Made by a program: the position numbers and the translations under genes. The notes under the pieces are model-generated. The model did no database searches. It was not told the DNA's origin and saw only the letters and a program-made list of their open reading frames with translations. 64,000 nucleotides of DNA from JADGHX01 sp037200125 (GTDB lineage: Bacteria > Pseudomonadota > Gammaproteobacteria > Steroidobacterales > Steroidobacteraceae): positions 186,001 through 250,000 of the forward strand of contig JBBCGS010000002.1 of the NCBI GenBank assembly GCA_037200125.1, written 5' to 3'. Every line of letters begins with the position of its first letter. The first letter of the stretch is position 1. Below, piece after piece: positions 9,898 through 17,788 of the stretch.

Positions 9898-11313
9898 ATG
9901 ATGCCCGATGTTCGCACGGGCGTGGATGTCCGCGGCGGGAGCACATCCACGTCACACCAGATTCACGACTTCCGGCTGACGCATCGCCGGCCGTCTCAGC
10001 CGCGTCCGAGCCTCGGAGCGGTGGCACCTTCGGAGCTCGACGACACCGGCGAGATTGTGGTCGACATCGACCTCATTCAGTCGGCGCTTCAGCGCATCGC
10101 GCAGAGTCCTGCGGAGCCGGCGGCATCCGATCGCGAGCTTCATGCACACGAGCTGATCTCGCGCATCGAGGACGCATTGTTGCTGCTCGAGACGGTGGAG
10201 CAGCGCGTCCTGTATGCGAATCCGGCTTGCGCTTCGATGTGGAATCGAACCGCTGATGAGCTACTGCGGCAGCCTCGGCGCTGGCTGGAGGCTATTCACG
10301 AGTGCGACCGTCCTCGCATCTGGCGCCACCTGAGGCGTGCTCCACTGCAGAACTTCCGTGAGGAAATCCGCATCGTCCGCGAGGACGGCTCGACGCGCCG
10401 AACTCAGATCCGCGGCGTCGCGATCCACGACACCGCCGGAACACCGTGCCGCCTGGCGTTGATCGCGCGCGATGTCGAGGCGCTCCGGCGTGTCGAGGAA
10501 GAGACCGCTCAACTCAAGACACGTCTCCTGCACGGCCAGCAGTTGCAGACGCTAGGTTTGCAGGTGAGCGGCATCGCGCACGACGTGAACAGTATCCTGG
10601 CCCTCGTCGAGGGCTATGCGACGCTGTGTGCCGAGCACCTGCCGCCCGGCCACCCCGCGCACGAGTGGCTCGATACGATCAGTGATTCGGCACGGCACGG
10701 CGTCGGCCTGGTGCGCCAGGTCCTGGCCGCAAGCCGTCCTGAGCAAGGTGCCCCACGCGGCCCGAACCCCTTGCGGCCGACCGTCGAAGCCGCGCTCAAA
10801 CTGCTGCGCCCGATGCTTTCGTCGGGCGTGCGCATCCGCACCGACTTCGGCGACGACCTCCCGGAAATCGCGATGAATCCGGGAAAGATCCATCAGCTCA
10901 TCGCCAACCTGTGCATCAACGCTGCGCATGCGATCGGCCGCTCATCCGGGCAGATCGAAGTTCGCGCGAATCACGTCGTGCTGACGGTGCAGGACACTGC
11001 ACGCATCGCCGCCGACCTGCACCCCGGGTCGTACCTGCGGCTGTCGGTCACCGACACCGGTTGCGGCATGGACGAGGCGACAGCCGCGCGGATTTTCGAG
11101 CCTTTCTTCACGACGAAAGCACCGAGCGAAGGCACCGGCCTCGGCCTGCACCTGGTGCGCGAGATTGTCAGCGAGCACGGCGGCGCCATCACGGTCTCGA
11201 CCTGCCGCGGCGAAGGGACGACCTTCGTCATCCATCTGCCCGCGGTCGAACGACCGGCGGTGGTTCCCGTATTTACCGGACTGCACGAGGGAGAGTGCCT
11301 GCATGCAAACTGA
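9898..11313 (+). CDS. PAS-domain sensor histidine kinase
   Basis: Cytoplasmic two-component sensor kinase with no visible membrane segment. A PAS domain occupies roughly residues 75-195 (LLLLETVEQRVLYANPACAS, FREEIRIVREDGSTRR). The dimerisation/phosphoacceptor helix has GIAHDVNSILALVEGY, the His-Asp form seen in hybrid-type kinases. The HATPase domain shows the N box NLCINAAHAIG, DTGCGMD and GTGLGLHLVREIVSEHGG. There is no receiver domain and no response regulator adjacent, so its partner is elsewhere. The start has GGGAG eight bases upstream. Its 3' end overlaps the start of the type III chaperone gene by 11 bases, so the two are probably co-transcribed, which suggests a link between signalling and secretion. 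Confidence 0.93.
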   Translation: MMPDVRTGVDVRGGSTSTSHQIHDFRLTHRRPSQPRPSLGAVAPSELDDTGEIVVDIDLIQSALQRIAQSPAEPAASDRELHAHELISRIEDALLLLETVEQRVLYANPACASMWNRTADELLRQPRRWLEAIHECDRPRIWRHLRRAPLQNFREEIRIVREDGSTRRTQIRGVAIHDTAGTPCRLALIARDVEALRRVEEETAQLKTRLLHGQQLQTLGLQVSGIAHDVNSILALVEGYATLCAEHLPPGHPAHEWLDTISDSARHGVGLVRQVLAASRPEQGAPRGPNPLRPTVEAALKLLRPMLSSGVRIRTDFGDDLPEIAMNPGKIHQLIANLCINAAHAIGRSSGQIEVRANHVVLTVQDTARIAADLHPGSYLRLSVTDTGCGMDEATAARIFEPFFTTKAPSEGTGLGLHLVREIVSEHGGAITVSTCRGEGTTFVIHLPAVERPAVVPVFTGLHEGECLHAN

Positions 11314-11830
11314 CATCGAACAGGTTGCCACCCTGCTCGAGGAATTTGCCCATGCCTGCGACGACGTCTCGGCGCTTGCCGGGCTCCCCGAAGCATCCCA
11401 GTGGATTCTGCGGTTGCGCGACGAATCCACGATCGCGGTCGACTACGTGCGCGAAGAGGCTCGGCTCTGCCTGAGCGCAGACCTCGGCACACCACTGGGT
11501 GCTCACCGAGACTCTGTCTATGCCGCCATGCTGCTCGCAGCATCCCTGCGTGCCACGAATGGCGGCATTTCACTGGCGCTGGCGAGCCCCGATGAGGACT
11601 GTCAGGTCCTGATCGACGTTTCGACCCATGAGCTGACACCGTCCCGGCTGACCCAGGCGTGCATGTCACGGCACCGGAAGCAAACGAGGGCTGGTCCGGG
11701 CTCAGCACGTTCGGCTCAGATGACTACGATCTGCGAAATGGGTCCGACGACCTCACGAGCAGGAGAATCATCAACGCCATTTTCCTATGCGCCGCGCATG
11801 ACGCAGACAGATTGCACGCGGCTCGGGTAA
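11303..11830 (+). CDS. CesT/SycE-family type III secretion chaperone
   Basis: Small cytoplasmic dimeric chaperones of this family bind effector N-termini and present them to the type III export gate. The first 124 residues fit: LLEEFAHACDDVSALAGLPE, SADLGTPLGAHRDSVYAAML, LLAASLRATNGGISLALASP, then a DCQVLIDVSTHELTP strand and the end of the domain. The start is the ATG at 11303 with GGGAGAG upstream, inside the end of the kinase gene. Residues after about 124 (Arg/Ser/Thr-rich) do not look like the family, so the natural stop may have been lost through a small frameshift. Accessory genes with effector-like N-termini follow. No export-apparatus gene is in the window. Confidence 0.75.
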   Translation: MQTDIEQVATLLEEFAHACDDVSALAGLPEASQWILRLRDESTIAVDYVREEARLCLSADLGTPLGAHRDSVYAAMLLAASLRATNGGISLALASPDEDCQVLIDVSTHELTPSRLTQACMSRHRKQTRAGPGSARSAQMTTICEMGPTTSRAGESSTPFSYAPRMTQTDCTRLG

Positions 11831-11991
11831 CCGTCAAAAATGCCGCGGAACCACGCATGCGGCAAGTTTGCACAGACCTGGGCTTTAAGCAGGACGGAGA
11901 TTTCGCCGAGTGGTATTCCATTGCTCCAAAACAACTTCTTCTCAACTCGACGGAGCAACTGAACGATTCCGGCTGGCAGATCGGGACATAG
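11659..11991 (+). pseudogene. Possible GNAT acetyltransferase C-terminal remnant
   Basis: A frame different from the chaperone contains RLHAARVTVKNAAEPRMRQV followed by CTDLGFKQDGDFAEWYSIAP. That resembles the last helix and strand of GNAT acetyltransferases (neutral residues, then LGF, then an acidic/aromatic end). The acetyl-CoA binding loop is absent, so at most this is a 3' fragment. It overlaps the questionable tail of the chaperone reading frame. Confidence 0.25.
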
Positions 11992-12144
11992 CCCGGTGCG
12001 TCCCGCTGAACTCCCAAACGCGCTACGCAGCCCGCGCCGATCAGACGAGTGCCGGCATCGACAAATGCTCGAGCACCCTTTCGAACGGCGCGTCGAGACA
12101 CAGGGACTCGCGGCCACCCATCGAATGCCGCGCCGGCCGAAAAG

Positions 12145-12375
12145 TCAAGGTTGCTTCTGTTGCGAATTGGACGGCCGCGGTTCTTCCGGGTCGGGCTCCT
12201 CGGCCGTTGCAAGCTCCAGCAGCTTTCTCTCGCGAACCTCTTCTCTATCGATCGAGATGTGTGCGGGAGCATCGATACCCAACCTCACGACGTTGCCTGT
12301 CACGCCTAGCACCGTGATCCGGATCTCTTCGCCGATATAGACCCTTTGGGTCGGCCGCCTCGTCAGAATGAGCAT
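12145..12375 (-). CDS. csrA: CsrA/RsmA carbon storage regulator (accessory copy)
   Basis: Dimeric RNA-binding protein that blocks or stabilises mRNAs by binding GGA motifs near ribosome-binding sites. The 76-residue product starts MLILTRRPTQRVYIGEEIRI and continues with GVTGNVVRLGIDAP and the SIDREEVRERK segment that supplies the conserved RNA-contacting Arg. The C-terminus is a disordered acidic/Gln tail longer than the classic 61-residue E. coli protein. The start is the ATG at 12375 with AAGGGGA upstream. Its position 315 bases from a CesT-type chaperone gene, in an accessory block, suggests it is a second copy with a local job. Confidence 0.92.
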   Translation of the reverse strand: MLILTRRPTQRVYIGEEIRITVLGVTGNVVRLGIDAPAHISIDREEVRERKLLELATAEEPDPEEPRPSNSQQKQP

Positions 12376-12772
12376 GCTATTTCCCCTTGCACTGAGATGC
12401 CCGCGCGCCGCAGCCTGCGGCGACACGCCCGTTGCATCGCCAATATGTTGGTAACGAGAGGCGCCAACATGTTTCGAGGAGGACCGCACCTGGTGCGATG
12501 GATCCTGCGCAACCCCCGACGTCGCGAACAACAAAGCACCGGCAGCCGGCGGGATGAAAGTCTTCGGCGCGACTGCCGGTAAGTATCGAAACGGCCGCTG
12601 AGGAACCTTCCGCGCGCAAGCCGTTACTGAATGCCGCGACAGAAGTCCCATCGCACCACTTCGGGCAGGTGGGGCAATCAACTCGATCTTCATTTTTCGG
12701 CGCCGGCATGTGAGGCGCCATCGCTGCGATCGCGTCGTGGACCGCAGTAGACGGTCGGAGGAGTTCCATCAG
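12376..12772. other. Intergenic region upstream of csrA with an inverted repeat
   Basis: These 397 bases separate divergent csrA and the ATP-grasp gene. The most distinct element is a perfect 7-bp inverted repeat, ATGTTGG (12445-12451) and CCAACAT (12464-12470), 70-95 bases before the csrA start, suitable as an operator. No gene is seen. Confidence 0.5.
12445..12470. promoter_or_regulatory. Inverted repeat, candidate operator of csrA
   Basis: ATGTTGG and CCAACAT are separated by 12 bases. The dyad is centred about 83 bases upstream of the csrA start codon. It may bind a dimeric regulator, but no binding protein is known. Confidence 0.3.
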
Positions 12773-14170
12773 ATGAGCACCGTCCAGCGAAAGGCCCCAG
12801 TCATCGTCGTCGATGGCTATTCGATGGGGCGCGAGATCGTTCGCGGGCTTCTCGAGCGACACGTCGATTGCTTTCACATCCGATCCAGCGAGCATCGCTC
12901 GGCGGACGCCCATTCATTCGAAGCGTCGCTGTTCCAGGCGGACCTCGGATACCTCGGCGACCCGATTGCGTGCGCCAACGCACTCGCGTTGCTGTCGCCG
13001 GCAGCGGTGGTGGCCGGCTCGGATGGGGGAATGAGCTACGCCAGCAAGATCGGTCGCGCGCTCGGACTCGCTACCGACGCAACCGGAGCGGGTGACGTAG
13101 CCAGCGACAAGTTCGCGACGATCGCAGCAGCCCGCTGCGCGGGACTGAACGTTCCTGAGCAAACGCTCGCGTCAAACGCATCCGAAGCACGCGCGTGGGC
13201 CGAACCGCGAAACCGCTGGCCCGTCGTGGTGAAGCGCAATGCCGGCTGCGGAGCCGCAGGCCTCCGAATCTGCTACAAGCCGCACCAGATCGATGCCGCA
13301 TTCGCGGAACACTCCGGGATCCTGCGCGAGTCCGGCCACAACGAACCCTTATTGTTGCAGTCGTTCGCTTTCGGGCGGCAGTACGTCGTCAATACTGTCA
13401 GCCGTGCAGGAAAGCATTACGTCTCAGACGCGTGGCGTAGAACGCTCTGTTCGATCGCAGCCACCGCGGTCGTACCCAAGGAGCTTTATCTGCTCGATCC
13501 GAAGTCTGTGCCTGCCGCGGCGCTCTTCGAGAACACGCGCCGGGCCCTCGACGCCCTGGGCATCCGCAACGGTGCGGCGCGCACTGAGCTGAAATGGATC
13601 CGCAACGGCGTCACGTTTCTCGGAACGTCTTCGCAGCTCATGAACGTATCCTCGCATCGGGGCGCGCATCGCGAAGCCGGGCTGCCGGCGCAGTCGAATG
13701 TGCTCGCGGCATCCCTGGCGAGCTCGCGCGAAGAGTGGGACCGAAACTTCGGATCCCGCAAATACAAGCTGCGCAAGCCCATGGTCAAGCTCTTCTTCTC
13801 GTTCGATGCGCCAGGCGTGGTGCAAAGCGTACGCGGGCTCGCACGACTGCAGAAGCTTCGCTCGTTTCAGGCCCACGACGGCGCGCTCGCACCCGGAGAC
13901 ACCGTATGGCGCACGGCGGACACACGCGGACACGGCGGCGTCGTTCACCTCGTGCATGCGGAAGCCGAGCAGATCGCACGTGACATACAGACGATCCGCG
14001 AGTGGGAAAGCGGCGGGGAGTTGTATGACGTCGCCACCGAAGGCAGTCCCGAGATGCTGATTCCCCGCGCGCTGCTCATGAAATCGCCGACCATCAGGGG
14101 CGCGCGCCAGCCGGTGCGTTGCCCGGATTACGATTCGAGAGCGCCCGGGAAGTCTCGGGAGCGGTGTTGA
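12773..14170 (+). CDS. ATP-grasp domain protein
   Basis: Predicted ATP-dependent carboxylate-amine/thiol ligase-type protein of 465 residues; substrates unknown. The N-terminal Rossmann-like part begins APVIVVDGYSMGREIVRGLL. The ATP-grasp core shows the SDKFATIAAARCAGLNVPEQ stretch, the lysine strand RWPVVVKRNAGCGAAGLRIC, LLLQSFAFGRQYVVNTVSRA and the metal-binding region GAARTELKWIRNGVTFLGTS. The last part, after about residue 320, is unusual and basic. The start is the ATG at 12773 with GGAGGAG upstream. It resembles ligases of peptide-like natural-product pathways more than carbamoyl-phosphate enzymes, yet no biosynthetic neighbours are present. Its position among candidate effectors raises the possibility of a secreted enzyme. 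Confidence 0.8.
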   Translation: MSTVQRKAPVIVVDGYSMGREIVRGLLERHVDCFHIRSSEHRSADAHSFEASLFQADLGYLGDPIACANALALLSPAAVVAGSDGGMSYASKIGRALGLATDATGAGDVASDKFATIAAARCAGLNVPEQTLASNASEARAWAEPRNRWPVVVKRNAGCGAAGLRICYKPHQIDAAFAEHSGILRESGHNEPLLLQSFAFGRQYVVNTVSRAGKHYVSDAWRRTLCSIAATAVVPKELYLLDPKSVPAAALFENTRRALDALGIRNGAARTELKWIRNGVTFLGTSSQLMNVSSHRGAHREAGLPAQSNVLAASLASSREEWDRNFGSRKYKLRKPMVKLFFSFDAPGVVQSVRGLARLQKLRSFQAHDGALAPGDTVWRTADTRGHGGVVHLVHAEAEQIARDIQTIREWESGGELYDVATEGSPEMLIPRALLMKSPTIRGARQPVRCPDYDSRAPGKSRERC

Positions 14171-14232
14171 TATCGGCGCACGATGGAGGTTACCGCGACG
14201 AATCGCAGTAGGCGTGTGCAGCGAACCCTCCG

Positions 14233-14760
14233 GTGTCGGCCGTTACAGAGCCGGTGCTGGACACCACAAGACGACATGCGATGAAGCAAGCCAATGGCCA
14301 CGAGCTAAACGAGCCTCCGAACGCTGCGCTCGACTCAGCATTCTTCCGCCTGCTCCAGAGTAGCTACGAGCACTTTCTCGGATCGCCGCTGGTGCCGCCA
14401 GGGACCGGAGCTTCGTGGCTCTATCGCGAGGCTCGCTTCGCGGTGCTGGCAGCGAACACAGAGTCCGATCCACGCTTTGTTTACGCGAACAGAGTCGCGC
14501 AGCAGTGCTTTGAATACTCCTGGACGGAATTCACAAGCCTGCGCGCTTGCTTTTCGGCCGAGCCCGCCGACCGCGCCGAGCGACAGGCCTTCCTCGATAC
14601 GGTGACTCGTGACGGCTTTGCCACGGGATATCGAGGGCTGCGAACCGCCAGGTCCGGGCGCCGGTTCTGGATCGAACAGGCCACGGTTTGGCAGTTGGTC
14701 GACGATGCAGGACTGTGCCAGGGGCAGGCCGCCTTGGTTCGAGGATGGCGCAATGCCTGA
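14233..14760 (+). CDS. MEKHLA-domain (PAS-like) protein
   Basis: A 175-residue protein matching the bacterial MEKHLA family, a PAS-related domain also found at the C-terminus of plant HD-ZIP III factors. Diagnostic segments are FFRLLQSSYEHFLGSPLVPP, YREARFAVLAANTESDPRFV, YANRVAQQCFEYSWTEFTSL and TRSGRRFWIEQATVWQLVDD-type sequence near the end. The domain covers almost the whole protein. The start is uncertain: GTG 14233 gives the longest product and ATG 14281 a shorter one, neither with a strong ribosome-binding site. Biochemical function is unknown for the bacterial family. Confidence 0.8.
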   Translation: MSAVTEPVLDTTRRHAMKQANGHELNEPPNAALDSAFFRLLQSSYEHFLGSPLVPPGTGASWLYREARFAVLAANTESDPRFVYANRVAQQCFEYSWTEFTSLRACFSAEPADRAERQAFLDTVTRDGFATGYRGLRTARSGRRFWIEQATVWQLVDDAGLCQGQAALVRGWRNA

Positions 14761-14843
14761 GTACCGGCGGGTAGCGCGAACCTTCCTGGGCTGGGTGTTA
14801 CCTCATAGGTGCAGCCTTCAGGTTGTTCTGGAGACCTCCATCG

Positions 14844-15545
14844 ATGCCCAAAATCTCCGGCAACCCCCCGGTCACCTCGATCCAATACCACGCGAGCACG
14901 AGCTCATCGGATACCCCTCCGATCAGCGGGCTAGCGGGGCGCGTGCGTTCCAGCACGCCCAGTGGCATCTTGCGCGCGCTTCACAGCGGCCTGGAGCGGG
15001 TGCGTGGGTTCTTTCACAGAATAGCGGCGGTGCTGCCCGGCGTCGCACGCCTGCCTGCAAAACAGGGCGAGCGGGTCCGGCAGGACGATTTCAAGCTTCC
15101 GGAAGGGCTCAACGCGAAACCGGACAAGCCGGCCGCCAGCGAGACTATGTCGATTGTCGCGGCGCCCGAAGTCACAGTGAGCATCGAAGGCGCTGCAAAC
15201 CCCGATGTAATCATCGATCTCAAGCTGCGGGCAGCCTTGAAAGCCAACCCGAACGAGCAGATCAAGCGAATCCAAGAGGCGTTCGCAGCGGCCGACGGCG
15301 CTGCCGGGCAGAGCACACAGGAAGGTGTCCCGCCCTTCGCCGCGCAGCAGGATCTGGCTGGCATGAGGGTCGTTTTGCGCATGGCCTCGCTGAGCAAGCA
15401 GTCCCAGCAGCAGCTCGTCAAAGGAATGTCGCAGCAGCAGCTCGAGCGGGTCGAGGGCACACGTCCGAAGGTCGGCGACGTGTCAGGAATCTACGCAGCC
15501 ACGATCCGGGAACTCAAGTTGCGAAGGAACCCGTCCGTCCAATGA
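14844..15545 (+). CDS. Unknown protein with type III effector-like N-terminus
   Basis: I do not recognise this 233-residue protein. The start is the ATG at 14844, with GGAG nine bases upstream. The first 45 residues (MPKISGNPPVTSIQYHASTS and on) are Ser/Thr/Pro-rich and poor in acidic residues, as in type III secretion signals. The rest is helical, with a Gln/Ala-rich C-terminal part (SLSKQSQQQLVKGMSQQQLE) and no enzyme motif. It lies between the chaperone/csrA group and two further effector-like genes on the same strand. Confidence 0.5.
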   Translation: MPKISGNPPVTSIQYHASTSSSDTPPISGLAGRVRSSTPSGILRALHSGLERVRGFFHRIAAVLPGVARLPAKQGERVRQDDFKLPEGLNAKPDKPAASETMSIVAAPEVTVSIEGAANPDVIIDLKLRAALKANPNEQIKRIQEAFAAADGAAGQSTQEGVPPFAAQQDLAGMRVVLRMASLSKQSQQQLVKGMSQQQLERVEGTRPKVGDVSGIYAATIRELKLRRNPSVQ

Positions 15546-15735
15546 TTCGCTGATCAACCCACATCGCGACCGAGCACACCCTCCATGGCCGTTCGCTATC
15601 GCGCGGATTTTCTCGAGATGGTGGCTCGAGATCCGCACCACCGCACACGGGCGGAACTCCGCTGTGCCATGGGTTACTCATGCGTCGCGAGCCAGCCCGA
15701 AGAGGCTGCGTCAACCAGGGGGAGGAAGATCAACG

Positions 15736-17601
15736 ATGTTCAAGTCAGTTCGTTCAGCCAGTACGGTGGTTTCGGTCGTCGACATCTCGGGGACCGGCGC
15801 TTTCGGATCCGAGGCTTCCAGCAGCTCCGGCACTGGCGGGACTGCGGGCGTGCTCAACGAGCATCGTCTGTCTCCCGGCAGGAGCGCGATGGCGCGCTCG
15901 GCGGGAACTGCAATTGCCGGTTCCGGCGCCGGACCGACCGGTCCGCGAGCCGCGCTCTCGCTAATGCGGCGCGTTCTGCAAGTGGTCACGCCCGGCAGGC
16001 CGGCCCGACAAGGAGACGAAATCGGTGCTCCAATTCCTCATGGCCGTGTCCGGTCGCAGCAACTCAAACCGCTTCGCAAAGCCGTGAAGCTCGTCGCTGG
16101 CAGCGTCCAAAAAGAGATCGGCCGAAGCGCAGTGCTCGATGAGTACGAGTTCGCTCTGCGCGCGGTCAAGTCCCTTTCGGGAGCGACGGTGGAGGCAATC
16201 GATGCCGCCTAGGACCGGGTCAAAGCGGCAGGACAAGAGGTGTTGGCGCTCGCCGATCGGACGTTGAGCGACGAGCGCCGGCAACCGGTTCTGGAGAAAA
16301 TACATCGGCGCTATGCGCCCCTGTTGTTGTGAGCACGCGATGTCGAGCCCTGTACGCTGCGGCAGTTCCAGCTGAAGAAGGAGTTTTCACAGCACGGGTG
16401 GCAGCGGATTTCTGCTGTGGCGTTCGCGAGTTGCGCGGCACAGAAACTCTTCGATCAGATTTCTCGAGACGAAGGCTTGAACCCGGCTGACTTCGAGCGG
16501 GAATACGCGCAACTGTGGTGTGAGCAGGAAGGACGCATGGCCGAGATCTCCACTCTTGCCGAGCCGCGGGATCCACTGCCGGCGCTCGGCGAGCTCGGCC
16601 CAGAGATAGGGCCGTCGCCTGAGTCGCCGCACGAATACCGGCAGGCCAAGGCCGACTTCGACGCTGTGTATTCGACGTACTGCGCCTTGCATCGAGACCT
16701 TCATCTCGCCCAGGCCGACTCCCGCGAGCGTTCCCCGGGCGCTTTCCGGAGAGCGCGCGATCTATTGCAGGAGACGCAGCGCAGGGCAGACCGCGTAGTT
16801 TCTTTTCATCGCGGGATACTCGACGCGCGCGTGATGGCGATCGAGGTCGCAGGCCGGAGCGGGAGTGTCTCGAACTCCTCTCAGCATGTGAGGAGCGTGC
16901 TGTCGGTCGCTCCGGCCGTGCTGCGAGGTTTGACAGGTTCTCAGTACGAAACGCTCATGCAGGCACTGTGCAGTGACCCCGATCTAGCGCCGGAAGAGTT
17001 GATGACGCTGGCGGCGCAACTGCACTCGCTGACCGCACTCGATCCAGAGTTTCTCGAACACGAGGGGGAACCGCGCATGAATGCTATTCGCCGGCTGGTG
17101 CACGATCATCGAGAGCTTCTCCAGGATGCACGCGCTCACTGGAGCGGCTGGAGCCCGGCGCGGAGGTACAAGGTGCTGGAGAAACTCCTCTCGGCATATT
17201 GCACGGCAATGAGTCTGGAGACACCTCCCATCGAGACGAGGGACCTCAAGAATCCCCGGATCATCGGTCGGTTCGTGAGCGCCCGCCCAAGCCTGCTTAT
17301 CAATCCGAAGGCCTACGGCGCAGATCAGTTCGAGCTGGTGATGAGTGCGCTATTTCACGAGCACTCCCATTACACGCAGTATCGGTTCATGGCAGGTCCG
17401 GCAACCCTCGCAGGCGCGGAGGCCCGTCAGACTCACTTCTTTACGGTCAACCGCCTTCAGTACACGCGCCTCGAGTCGATCGCTGCCTACGAGGCGCAGC
17501 CCATCGAAGCGCACGCGTTCCTCACCAGCCGAATTCGAGAACGTAAGGGCGGAGACTGTCGCGCTTCCTTGTGCTCTCGCGGCGGTCGCCCGGTGATCTA
17601 G
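15736..17601 (+). pseudogene. Effector-like HExxH metallopeptidase gene broken by in-frame stops
   Basis: One plus-strand frame runs from ATG 15736 (GGAGGA nine bases upstream) to 17601, interrupted only by TAG at 16210-16212 and TGA at 16330-16332. Before the first stop lies a 158-codon Ser/Gly-rich effector-like leader. Between the stops, 39 codons read naturally (DRVKAAGQEVLALADRTLSD). After the second is a long domain with zinc motif HEHSH at 17356-17370 and a likely third ligand in YEAQPIEAHAF. Both stops can be explained by single C-to-T changes (CAG to TAG, CGA to TGA). The frame stays open after the TAG at 17599 until 17808, so that end may be a third lesion. Residual expression of separate fragments is possible. 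A related fragment lies at 22088-22660. Confidence 0.7.
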
Positions 17602-17788
17602 CTGCGCACTCGGTTCAGCGTTGCCGACGGCAATGCGTACGCTGTATTCGTCGTCGCAGCGCGCCTCCTGAACCAATACGCGGCTCACGTTACTGAGCGT
17701 GGCTCGCTGAGCTTCACGGATCCAACATCACTGCCGTCCTGCCGCTGCGGGCACTTACCTGAAATCAATACCAGAGGTATGGATACTC

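Noticed and set aside
12377..12913. Minus-strand frame of 178 codons upstream of csrA
   Set aside because: Composition lacks domain features and it overlaps the well-supported ATP-grasp start on the other strand.
16210..16332. Programmed stop-codon readthrough or recoding at TAG and TGA
   Set aside because: No selenocysteine or pyrrolysine element is recognisable nearby, and simple C-to-T mutations explain both stops; kept as a pseudogene with the alternative noted.
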